Positions 49,201 through 61,511 of a stretch of 64,000 nucleotides of DNA are shown one piece after another. The DNA is taken from assembly GCF_050436995.1 (NCBI RefSeq), contig NC_134747.1:9617501-9681500 (forward strand), given 5' to 3'. The translations under genes were made by a program, and so were the position numbers. The stretch comes from Anticarsia gemmatalis (Eukaryota; Arthropoda; Insecta; Lepidoptera; Erebidae). The notes under the pieces are model-generated. The model worked only from the letters and a program-made list of their open reading frames with translations, had not been told where the DNA came from and ran no database searches. Each line of letters begins with the position of its first letter. Position 1 is the stretch's first letter.

Positions 49201-52200
49201 TCATTAGGGCCCACCTAGTAGTAATAATAATCATAATACATAATCAACATACTATTTGCTTCATAGCCATTAAAAAATACCGACTGAGTGTTGGTATGCG
49301 TGTGTTTGGAGTCGTAGCATACTCTTTATCAGGCTGTATCGTTCATTTTACATTTTATAGGGCTGAGAAAGACTTTTGCGGTCGCTTGCTATAAAGAGCT
49401 GACCTGTAGAGCATCGTAAAATGAAATGTAGGTTCACCGTTACAGTTTTTTTGTATTTTTATGTTTGAGCAAAATGCAGCGACATGACAAAAAAGTATAA
49501 ACCTAATGGGTGATAAATATTCCGTTAATGGCAACTGCGAAATAATTATAAACTTAAATAAACTTTTGCAACATTCCTTGGGTACGTTTATTTTTTAGAT
49601 AGCGCGATTTTTTAGCTGAAAAGTAAGCGTTGAATATAACCGATTTCTGAAACATCAAGTTCCAATGAATAACCAGTGAAATGGTTGCCGTGCGCGGTGA
49701 CCTCACAAAGCCATCCGTTATGACAGTTCACAAACATCGCATGCATTTGCACATACGTCTCAATTAAAGTAAGTACTGTAGCACTTTTATTTCTTTTATA
49801 AACTGTTACAAAAAGCGGTGTTGTTACATAAAATAGACGAAAATGTTATTTATTATTTAATCTTAGGGATTTTCTGTAATAATGTAAAAAGAAGGTCAAC
49901 TTCAAATGTAGGTATATTGGTGGACTCCAAAATGTTATCAGTAGGTATAATCTACCAACGGCCGTAAAAGGAAACAATATTCTTTGTACAAAACAAAGTG
50001 GTAAAAAATTATGAATATAAAATATTATATCCATTTAAGTACTGCGGCGTCCTCGATTTGAGTAACAAAACCAGAAATTACTTGAGCCTCGAAATGGTTT
50101 GCAGTATCATTAACATTTTTACCACGGTACTGGACGTTTGAAAACGGATGTGACCTCGCGGACGCTCGGAGAGGAAGCTCGCAGTACCTCTGTAACACAT
50201 CTGAATATAGGTATACCTACACACTATTCATGGCGCCATCATACAAACGGCTGCAAAGTAGGGCTATTTGCGTTGAGCATGCAGTTTACGTTTATTTGTG
50301 TGCCTAAGCATTTCCAACTGCTAACATCTTTCATCCTAAAACACGTTTACATTTTTCTGTCTGCACGACTATACGAATAAATTTAATTAAACGTCTAATG
50401 ATTATTCAACCAGAGTTTTTCAAAACGAACAAGTCAACCGTTTTTGCATTATGCGTGAACATTATACTGCATTGCTGCAAGCGACATCAAGATAACTCGC
50501 TAGAAATAGTTTAATTCACAAAGCAGAGCAAGCGGGAACGCAAAAACAAGTGATTGATGCTCGGACATCTAGTTAACTAGCAACAAACCAGTAAGAATAT
50601 AAATATCCCTCGTATCGATAAAGCATTTCTTTATTTGTGTTAAGTATAAATGATAAGCAAAAATTGATTTAATTTGCTACCATGGATTTCCTTTCGCAAT
50701 AAAAACCAAGTTTGTTGGAAACTAATATGCCATCTATACACTTTATGAGTAGGTATACTCGTGTAATGTATGGTTATATAGATTATGTACTATTTTAAAG
50801 TGTCGTTATGTGTACATACATCATCATATAAAATCGTTATGGGTCGAGTTTAATGGCACAGATTTGACGGTATGACGGATGCGCAGGCATGACCTGCCGA
50901 CTGGACCAGAACGTCCATTGTTGCTGTACAATACCTAGCTATCTACAACGACGTAAACACTCATTTGTTTTTATACAATCATTGTTTTTTTTGTTCAAAT
51001 CAGACCAATCTGTGAAGGGAAAAATGGGCATTGAGATATTAGAGAATATTAAATTTAATAGTCATGATGATAACTTGTTTTGTAAAGCGCCTTGGCGACT
51101 CCTATTGATTGCATATGATTCGATTTTTATGTTGGTACTGTCTGTTTTCCTTTTAAATTGCCTAATTTGATTCTGCTTAATAGACGAATTAAATGATTAT
51201 AACGAATTTTAAATGTTCCTGTGATCCTGTGAAATTTTAATATTTAAGACAACAGTTATTTACGTTCTTCTTAAAATGGCGCCACAGCGCCGGCGTCCCA
51301 AATCTAGAAAAGCTGTATCACTAAGCCACATGACTCAGCTTAACAAACATTTATATAAACAATAAAATTCTAAATGAATATTTCTTTAATGTATAAATTA
51401 TGCTGATCGATTCTAAACAAGGTGTAGCACCATTTATAAATGTTATCTAGGTAACTGTTGCTTTTTATGACTACCTAATAAATATAACAATAAACCCTAT
51501 TTACAGTTCGCGGCGCAACAAACTTTTAAGGTTTTTAATAACTATGATAGTAGAGAAACGAAAGTAAACTCTGATATGTTAGTAACTGAGTAATTAGCTA
51601 CTCGCAGCGGCTTTCTTCCGAAAGCGGTAGTAATCATCTCACCACTTTTTTGCCATACGTATTCAATGCATATCAGTCACTCAACTCATTAATGTATTGC
51701 CTATCAGCACGACAGTTCTCATACACCCACGTAAGAGAACTATGCGCTCTCATACAACTATGTTTACTGTTTTTACACGTTTCTTCTATGCATAGGAAGT
51801 GCGTTAAATAGTGTTCATTATATAAGTCCTTAAAGTTGATGTAATCGCAGCAACAATGGTAACATTCCGACTTCCCCTACAAGTTTTCCGCTACAGTAAC
51901 GTAACTTTTCCAAGCGGGAAGGTAGGCGAATCGTGCGTTGTGTTTTTCTTTTGTTCTAGCACGAATTGTCATTAATTTTCATCAAAAATCTACAGTGGTT
52001 TGATATGTTGATGAATTCGTAACAGCGTCATTGTAACGAGCGACTGGCGCGAAACGGCACTAACCGAACAATACGCGTTTCACGCGTGATGCTCTTCCTG
52101 CCCAGTTTATGAGGCCATCTAACTCCATAGTGTCAACTCAATGAGTATCGCTCTGCTGCCGTCACAGCCAGCTATTTATTTATTTAGCTATAAAGCTAAC

Positions 52201-55200
52201 ACTTACAAATATTATATAGGTAGCCTATTTAATTCTAGATATTTTTCTTTATGCACTGCAAATTATTATTACTATTGCATTACAAACTCTGCTTGGATAG
52301 AGTAAAGCTCGCAGAAGCGTCTTCCGGCTTTTCCAGAATAAATCTTCTGTAATGACCGTTGAAAGTGTTATGTTATGGTGTAAACTGTTAACACATACTT
52401 GTTTCTATAGAAGCAATAAAAACATCATGGTCAATGATATGCATCAACGCGCCTACGTTAAAGAATTCCGATATCCGATTCGATTCCGATTGTTTTTAGC
52501 TCACGATGCAACGGCGCGGACGCAATACTGCGACATTTTTTTACTTTCATCAATTCAAAAATAACCTCAGTTTACTGTACCCATTAACTTAAAAGGACTC
52601 ATATAATATCAAGCGGCCTCTGCAAATAGTCCTCTTCTTTTAGATATTTATAGCCAATAGCCATGGATTTTTTACCCTGGTACGCAGATAAAGCCTTACA
52701 ATGTAGGTGTAATATAACGTTATTTCAACTTTGTCTGGTATCTTAAGTTTAAATCTCCACAAATCATGTCGACGACATTACTTGTAACTATTCCTCCGCC
52801 GAGATTCCAGCCGCTGGGCGTTATTTAAGGCGCTTGTAAATATGCCGGCTATCTGAAGGATCTCCGGCATTAACTGCGTCGCGTTCTACTGCCCATAAGT
52901 ACATAAGTGTATAATTTAGGTTTCGTAGTAATTGCTTCATATTACAGCATAACAATATTTTACCAAGCAATGTAAAAATAGAATACTTGTTATATTACTA
53001 TGAGTTTGTGATACAATATACAAGAATGTATGGTCGATCGACACATTTAACGGCGGAGAAACGATGGAAATCTATATTCCATTGTTGGCCGTGCGTGTAT
53101 AATCACCGTTTTTACCGATTTCAATTAAAAGTGACCCACTGCCGAAGTCTCGCGTACAGAACAAAACAGACGATGTACTTGGTACTTCGCAGACAAAACA
53201 TAACAAGCCCGAAACTTTGTCACAATGGTGTGTAGAGCTACTACCTACTACCTACTGACAAATTGAGGGCAAACGAAACGGAGACACGCCAGGAAAGATT
53301 AATTTTGGATGGCAATTACCTAACTGTAACAGTATTAAGTGGTTTCTTGTAATTTGTGTGCAGCTTATAAGTAGAAGTAACAGCCTAAAAGTTTTTTCTC
53401 TCTTAATTGTAATGCTTACGCTATTTGAGTAGCCTGAAATTGAGGTGACGAAGTCTTTTACAAAGTCGTCGGCGAGTTTCAACGGACATAAGTAGTGCAT
53501 TTGATGTTTTATTTTTATTTTATCGCCTAATTACTTGTTTGTTCAGAATAAAACTTTATAATTACTTAATGGCGGACGCATTACGCGAGAACGAGCGTGA
53601 AGAGTCTGTTGTGGAATTAGAGCGTCGGTAAATAAGACGTCTTAGGTGTACTGAGCAGTTGTATCACGTTCTTTATTCTATGAACATTGTGCAGCCTGGC
53701 AAGGGGTCGCCGTTTGACAGTTGGCATTTCAACAGCCGTGTCCGTTAGGTTTGCTCAATTACTGAATGTGACTGCTGAGTTTCGTGCCCTTTGCTGACCC
53801 TGCGTAATACCTATAATCCACTTACAAGATAAAACAACGAGACATGTACTTAACTATGTCGTTTAATGCGAACGTGTATTCCGGTTGAATTGTAGGTATT
53901 TAGTGTGCTTGTTTATTTGTTTTCTAAAAACTCGCACCAGGCAGTATTCTATACGTTTTGGTGTTAAGACAACAAACATAAAGTAAGACGGAAAACTTTA
54001 TTAAACAAATCTCAAGACATGCCTCAAGAACGTTTGCGCATACAAGTTACCGACTACGACTATAATATGATGTATCTAGCTACAGGCGCCACTGAGAAAT
54101 GGCCACGGGTAACGGCCACTCGATCGCCAATAAAATGAATAACCGTTTATGGGTTTGCAACTGGAAGGCATGAAGTGCTCGCCGCCCATTCCCAATACTT
54201 TTATGGACAACCACGAGCTTACAGAAGCTATGTAGGTACTTAAATCCTTGTGGTCATGAAAAGCCGCAACTCTATAACGGATCTCTTCTAAATATAATGA
54301 CTAAAATCTAGTTTGAGTTTTTATACACCCGAGTAAATATCTAATTAGTAAGATCTAAACGTTGACTCACAATCCGCTCAGAAAGGCAATTTAAGTGGGT
54401 AAGGTAATCGAAAATGGCAAACTTTAATAAGGCCGAAGAGCCGTTATCGATCGCAAATCGGTATTCCACACGATGACGAAGAGGAACCTAAATTAACTTA
54501 ATGTGGCAGACGAATGTGGGTAGAGATTCTTTGTTTTGGATATAACAAGTCCCAACGACGTTGTTTATAGGGGGAGACCCACGCGCTCGAGAGTTAAGAG
54601 TTTGTAATATTGACGCATTTACTGCTGCTACTTTTTCAGTGCTTATACATGCAATATCCCGATCTCTTCGAAAATGTCAGCAACATCCATTCAACTGTAT
54701 GAAATAGTATCCCAGTGTAAATGCCAGAAGGTAAAGGGGTAATTAATGAAATTGTTTACCAAGTTTTATAGAAATATTCTGTTTTTAGCCGTAATTACTA
54801 ATGAAGTAACTAACATGGTCCTGAAGGTCGGTTAAGTACTTGTTCTTGTGTACAGTATAGAATATTGAAAGCAGAAGAATATTATGATTAAAACTTAATT
54901 CGCGTTCCTACTAAGTATTTTGTGCTTTATCCGTCAGTCATTCCACACTTTTGTTCTTTATTATACGTTTCTAATTACTGGTCTCTATTGATAACGTGAC
55001 TATAGCGTACAATTAATTTAATTAGTCAATTAAATTATACATATGAAAGGTCTGCCTGTCTCAGCTTGCGTAGACATTTTTTGAGCAGCCTTTGTCCTTT
55101 TCAGATGTAATGATGCATTAACTTTCTCATTAACTTAACTGTGATATCGTAACAGTACTAACAGTTAATCAGGGTTACTTTCGCTTGTAGTATAGATTTA

Positions 55201-58200
55201 ATATAACAGCCACCTATTTATATTATTAATCGATGGCAGCTTTATTCCTCGTTCCCTCTAAACATTGTAACAATAAGTAGCGTGCTAGCTGCCTAGAACG
55301 TTGTAGATGGGTAGAAATATTTCACTTACAATTTCGTTAAGAAAATATTGTGAAATATGTACCAGCGCTGAATCGTGTTCCTAGGCCATTGCCTTCAGGA
55401 AAATAGATACTGTCGCGCACGATTTTATAAAATTGAATAACTGGAAAACTCTTTGTATGCACAATCAGGTAGAGCAGACCAATCTTTTTATTTGTACCAT
55501 ATTGCAATTAATATATTGCAAAACTAGAATTTGGCCGACTTAGCGACATTCAGACCACATGTGAAATCAGAAACATTCCATCTATTAAGTGATAACCAGT
55601 CGTGTTAGTACACTCATCATAATAAGCTAGTGCGAAGTGTGAACAACTTACTATAAACAAGAATTTGCAAGTCGTCGAAGAACCAGAACGGCACTCTTAA
55701 TTTTAATGTCTTATGACAAACATTATCAATTAATCTAAAGAAATTATCAGTTAATTAGCGTGACGTGCGGCCAAACACGTTCAGTGAAAGCAGTTTCACA
55801 CATGATGGCCCATTTAGCGGGTCACAAAACAAGAGTAAAACGATCCGACGGTTCGGTGCGACATTTCACTCGTTAGACCATATTGATCTAAAAAGTTGAT
55901 TCGTGTGTTACGTCGAATGTGGAGAGGTTATTAGAGCGGCTTCTCAGCGGGTCGGGGTTGGCGCCGCCGGTCGCACGCTACCGTTATCGCATGCTAATGC
56001 CGACCGCGAAATATTCTGCCGATGTAATGACATGCACACTATGGAGCCGCTGCGCCACTCGCTGCTCACCCACACTCACGTGTAGCGTTACCGTACCATG
56101 ACGGTACGCCAAAATCGATTGACCGGCAAAAATTGCTCTGGCAAAATTTTTGATGACTATCGTCGGAAATAACTCCGCTGAATGTGTAGTGCCGGTGGAC
56201 CATTATCTATTGTGGTAATATCCGAACATTTTTTGACCACGCTACATTTCTAACTATAAAAGGTCTTACAAATTACCAAAATAAAATTAAATAGTAAGTC
56301 TTAAATCTCCTCATAAATTATAATAATTATAATTCTTAACTCACATAACAACACTCCAAGCTACAAGCCTACCCAGATTCTAGTTTACATGGTTACAAAT
56401 GAGAACAAGAAATGTCATGGAAATCACAGAATTGCTCTTTTTGCTGCAGCTTGCACTGGACACGGGTAATCCATCATCGTGCCAGTTTACGATCACTAGC
56501 TAACATGCACTAGCTGACTGCGGCCGGACGGGACTATGATTGGCCTCGCCGTGAACGCACTGCCCGCGGCAACAGTCTCTTGTTATCACAAAGTACCAGT
56601 CTGTTACTCGTCAAAATGCAACATAACTCTTAAGTAGGTGGTATCTTTCTCTTCCATATTGTACGTACCTACTTATTAAACGGAAAAAAGGTTTTTAAAG
56701 ACTTCAATTCGTTCCGAGTCATCTGTCATTGTCCACGACCCAGATACGACTGTTCGATGATTTGGTAACTATCTAAGGAATCGATCCATGTCATGTAAAC
56801 AATAGAAATAATATAAGTAGATAACCGATAAGAGAGGCATAATCAGAACTAGCTACAGCAATATTGTACTGGAACCGATTGTTCTGCAGTGCAGTTAATT
56901 TGAACGAGGCAATCTCGTAGATGGTGAGATAAGCTGTGCAGATGGGCTGGCGTTCCCGCTGCGGCTCCGATCTGTGACATAGATAACATTAGACGAACGT
57001 TTCCTGCCAGGTTTGAATATGTCTCAAGCACACATGGGTACGGTTACATTGCATTGTAATCATGAACACGAGTACGGTGCAGCCGTGCAGTTTGCACTCG
57101 AAACCGTTACTGCATAAACCCTTTACATTTTGAGGCTCAGTTAATACAATAGTCTCTTAGGTAAAGTATACAGTTATGAGTTAAATGTATTCACAAAGAA
57201 TATCGACGGAGGGTATCCCGTATCACACGTTCATCTCCGCGGCTGACGTGAATTACATGAATGCCGTTAAGGTTATGGCTGCAATAATGTGGGAAAAGTG
57301 TGAAACATCGATAGTTTGCGGTAAGTGAACATCGTTGTAGCTGTATCAAGCCCATGTTGCGTAAGTAAGCGACACTTACGTGGACTAGACTTAACAATAC
57401 AGCGTTGCTATTTTGTTCACATATATGTTACTGTAAAAGCCCGAACGGTGGTAAATCCTAAGATTTTCCGGTATTACCTAAGATTTACCAACTCGCAATG
57501 GTAAAAGTCCGAACAATTCTTTTATTTGGAACTTTTAACTATATTCACTTGATGATGTCGAGATATCGCCGGAGCCCCGCTTCGCGGGGCTCCTCCTTCT
57601 GGGTGGTTAAAAAAAAATAACCACGAAGGCTAAGGTGGGAGCTTCGCTTCGCTCGCTCCCACCTTAGCCTTCTAACCTAACCTACCCATGTCGCTTTGCC
57701 CAAAACTCCTTCTTTATAACTATGTCACGGTATATAATTATACCGTGAAATAGTTATAAACATAGTTATGAAGGAGGATTTTTTTATATATCGTAACATA
57801 GTTTATAAACTCTGGCTTCTTCGGACTTTTACCATTGAGAGTTGGTAAATCTTAGGTTTTACCGGAAAATCTTAGGATTTACCACAGGTCGGGCTTTTAC
57901 AGTAACATATACATAGAGTAGAGGCATAGCTATGATTACGCTGTTATGGTAAATAGGAGCATCCGATTTAATGTTTCTAAATTAGCCCTAAAACAGAAAC
58001 GAGTTACTTTGAAACAGAAAATAGTTTTAATAACGAACTTTCGTCTCAGAGCATATCAATAAATCAATCAAATTATATTGCGGTCGGCTTTCAATTTCTC
58101 CTGATGTGACACATAACCAATTTTTTGTCAAGCACCACTTGCACAGAGGTAAAAAAAACTCTGATGACTGATTACAGCCAAAAGACCTTTGACCCCCAAT

Positions 58201-60774
58201 TATTAAGGACAGTCGTTAAGGATATAATATCGGTGATAATTTTCAATAAGGATTTGAAATAGGCTGAAATGTAGAAAAAAAATACGGTAGGCTACCGTAG
58301 GCGTAGTACAAAGCCGAGACCTAGGATTAGAACCTAGAACGCAGATAATATCTAAGGTGAATCAATAAATTACTGGACAGACATCGCTTAATACCGTTAA
58401 ACGTAACACCTAATAAGTTAATAATGACTTTGGTACGTAGGTTCTAAAATAGGAACAGACTATTCCTCTATATCCAATTACTCGTGGGATATCTTAGACT
58501 TTTGTTATGTGCCTTTATGTTACTTTTACATTCGAACATCTATTTTCTATTCAGAATTTTCTAAATGGAGTGTGATGAAATGAGAATGCAAATTAAAAGT
58601 AGGTAGGTAGGTTGTACCAGCGGTAAACACGCAAAGTTAAAAAATTTCGACACTTTAATTCTTTAAACGTGAGTTCTGACAATTCAGTCACTGGGTCGCT
58701 TTTCTCGATCACAATAAAACTTTAGATTTGAAAAATGACTTTCGACAGTTACAACAAAGGTATAGTTAGAACTCCTTACTTCCTTAATTAAGTTTATGAT
58801 AAAAAACTACAGGAATATACTGTTTGCAACGTTACAGTTGTGTCGCTTTTTCAAGAGGAAATTATACGCTTTCGAACCTCATTGCGATCTAGACTTTTTC
58901 TTCCTATTACTTAGTCTTACAATAATGTTATAAACATACCTAGTTGGTACCTAACCGGTACAATGATTCACAGGAACTGAAATTGTTTTAGCCAATCGTT
59001 CACGACTAGAAAATTACGTCCCTTATTAATTCTGGAATTCCTGACTTCTTTCACCTAATTAAAAAACAAAGAGTAACGAGTTAAAATAACTAAAATTCTT
59101 TATTACATACCTACATTCATTGAATGGCAAAAGAAATACCAAACTTTTGTATCTAACACATTTTAATTGCATAGAAAAACGGCTATTTTTACCAGACTCT
59201 CATTAGTAAAATGGCCATAGTAACTAGTACTTGGTGTTAGACAGTGTTAGTACTTAATTGTTTTACGAAAAACGTTTGCCTATAGTTCGTTTATTTTCGT
59301 AAAACGTAACGGACAAACAGATGTTTGCTTTTTTGTACTGATATTGTAAGTTTCATTGAAACTTATAAACAGTCTGTGATTTCATAAGACGCTTCCGCGA
59401 GTTTCATAGCTCAATTTCTACAAAACAAAAAAGTCTATTCAGGTTCGTTCGTAGGTACAAAAATAAGAACCTAGAACCTGAGTTTATTAGCGAGAAAGTC
59501 TTAGTATTTTATTTCGCAATATTATATTAATCGTTTTATTGGTTTAGTGGTAGCGAGAGTTGTAACCGCTAATAGATATTTAAGTTACTCGCCCCTAGAC
59601 ACGGGTCAGACTACAATAATAGAATTTCTAATGCAATCTCAAAACCTTCGTTTACTCGTTTTCTTTTAATTTTATGTATGTTATACACGAAGGTGCAGAC
59701 AGGGCGTTTGAAATGTGACATTCGCTATGTTAGTCCCAAGTAATAGGGAGCGAGCCTGTTAATAAATTCGAAAAATCCCATACCACTTTGTCCGACCTAG
59801 GAATTGAACCCGAGACCTCATGGTTAGCCGTCGTAAAGGTCTAGTCTTTTAATTTTTATATTATTCTGCTATTCACTTAATTATTAAAGTCTTGTTTTAA
59901 TGAGAGCCCTGAAGCATACCAAGGGCTGCCCGTATCTGGCGGCTCTTGGTATAATTGCTAAATACCACTACAAACTTAAACGTTACAAAAAAGTATATAT
60001 ACCTAGGATAGAAGTAAATATTTTGATCTATACTCTATTGCTATGTTATCAAACGCTAATTAATACATTATGATAGCTGCTCACGATTTATTGACCACCG
60101 GGAAATAACACTTTAAAATATAATAAGTATTGATAATATGATGTCGGATAAAATTGTTAAACATTTTGACTCGTTATTTTAATACTCCTTTGTAGAGACG
60201 TACGCTCCCTTATCATAATCTTTTTGGTTAAATAAATTTTATCATAATAACTTCTGAATTGTAATGATTAGTATTATAATATGAACTTAACAATTTTAAT
60301 CGTACTTATTATGTTTCTTTTTAACGGAAACGAAAGCATAGCATTTTACGGAATTATGGCTATTAATATCAAGATTAGTCCCAAAATTATTAGAGTTCAA
60401 GATAAATAAATATCTTACCCATAAAAAGGAGAACACCTTACATTATTATAGCAAATATAATTAAACTATTTATAACGATTAATTGGTTTAGGTACTTAAA
60501 ATTTAAATGCTCATACCTAATGCATGTAATGGATTATGTCATTGTTTATGTTACTACAAACTCTATCAGACCGAGGTTTATGAAATATGAATGTATCACC
60601 GCTTTTTAATTATATTTAGGTTTACTTTTTATATAAAAAGAAGAGTAAACAACCGTTTCTAAATATAAATACATTCTCACCTTCATTGGCATCTACTTCA
60701 GCGATGGGAGCCACGGAAGAAATTTGGAAAAATATTAATCCAATCAGACAAAAATGGATATGATAAACCATCAT
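46255..60774 (-). CDS. Type I membrane protein with a fibronectin III-like and a ZP-N domain
   Basis: Exons 60774-60681, 48005-47851, 47498-47261, 47174-46910, 46797-46598 and 46520-46255 give 405 residues. Residues 1-22 are a signal peptide (HFCLIGLIFFQISSVA). Residues 33-158 look like a fibronectin III domain (RLRWEYGKP, FQVHYCEL, IIGLRMATTYSFEVRPV) with an inserted Thr/Ser-rich loop at about 90-115. Residues 165-258 are a ZP-N domain with four cysteines, C170, C201, C223 and C256, and the YILRIHHDECG block. A ZP-C domain and a furin site are absent. A linker follows, then one membrane helix (323-342, LVMFLVVAAFGGIALLIW) and a cytosolic tail of about 63 residues. ZP-N modules drive polymerisation of extracellular matrix. 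I do not know a named orthologue. The donor of exon 5 (CAAA followed by GTTTGT) is weak but the only one that keeps the frame. Confidence 0.8.
48630..48760 (+). mobile_element. Remnant of a common lepidopteran repeat
   Basis: CCTACTAATATTAATGTGAAAG, GTTTGGATGTTTGGATCAATG and GAAGTCGCGTGCAG follow the order of a repeat seen throughout Lepidoptera (TACTAATATTATAAA... to ...GAAGTYGCG). It is eroded; class not assigned. Confidence 0.5.
57426..57907. mobile_element. 482-bp foldback element with nested hairpins
   Basis: The ends are about 105-bp inverted repeats, starting TGTTACTGTAAAAGCCCGA on the left and matching the right end at roughly nine in ten bases. TATA flanks both sides (57422-57425 and 57908-57911), a likely 4-bp target duplication or a TA-based one. 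Inside are GTGGTTA/TAACCAC, a GC-rich hairpin with 10-bp arms and TTC loop (57571-57593), an 18-bp perfect hairpin (57625-57642 with 57655-57672), and a hairpin containing CACGGTAT/ATACCGTG. No coding frame; a non-autonomous DNA transposon. Confidence 0.85.
58290..58345 (-). mobile_element. Possible SINE head remnant
   Basis: On the minus strand a B-box-like GGTTCTAATCCTAGGTCTCG is visible, but the rest of a SINE is not clear. Confidence 0.25.
59650..59860 (-). mobile_element. tRNA-derived SINE
   Basis: On the minus strand a tRNA-like head with B box GGGTTCAATTCCTAGG is followed by TTACTTGGGACTAACATAGCG and CTGTCTGCACCTTCG, the same order of blocks as the SINE in TANGO6. It lies in the large intron of the ZP-N gene, in sense with it. 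Confidence 0.7.
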
Positions 60775-61511
60775 GTTCCGATATATTTGAAGAAGCACAT
60801 GAATAATTATTTTTTATTCAACAAAGCTGTTTAAAACTATTGCGTTCGCGGTTACGTGTTCAATATCGCGATGTTGAAGCGGCAAGTTGGGAGCTCTAGC
60901 ATGCGCTTGCGCTGCAACGGACACCGAGCGACTAACTAATGAAATAGTCGAGACCAGCTTCGCTCTTTTGGATGTACACAGTTACTCGCGACCTCCGTGC
61001 TTGAAAGGATTTGAAGTTCAAAACATAACGTATTAAGTGCAAGCATTTACATCACATCATTATTATACTCGGAACATTATTATACATCCAATAAAATGAA
61101 TTCTTTATCTAATTTGAATTATAGGTTAATGTTCCAGTTTCCACAGTCCAGTGCTAGATTTTGATATCCTTCCAGAATTTAAGAGTCTGACTCTATTCGC
61201 GGATTCTCTGTATTAAGAAAACGAATCTTTTTCTTAAACAAATAGATTAAATAAACAAAAAAGTTATAGCTTGATAAGGATCACGAAAAGACTCCTGTAG
61301 GATATAGGTACCTACCTACCTACAAGTAGCTCTACAATATTAAATGTATTTACAAACAAACTAGGACGCCAATTTTGTTACGCATGCGCAAAGCTTCCCT
61401 TCCCTGGCCGGGGGCAATCATTGCTCAGTAGTGTCTCCAACAACGTAAATATGGTTCACAAAAACTGACTGAATTGCTCTGTATTTAGTAGCAGAAGTTT
61501 ATTAAAACAAA
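60775..61511. promoter_or_regulatory. Divergent promoter region of the ZP-N and tetraspanin genes
   Basis: The two start codons face away from each other over 737 bp. A GC-richer part at 60840-60970 probably belongs to the ZP-N gene and 61375-61450 to the tetraspanin. No TATA box is clear. Confidence 0.4.

Larger units (their letters stand above)
48006..60680 (-). other. 12.7-kb first intron of the ZP-N gene
   Basis: No coding exon of another gene was recognised on either strand. It holds repeat remnants (48630-48760, 58290-58345, 59650-59860), the foldback element at 57426-57907, and two GC-richer patches (about 55915-56090 and 56510-56580) that might be promoters or enhancers. Confidence 0.6.
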
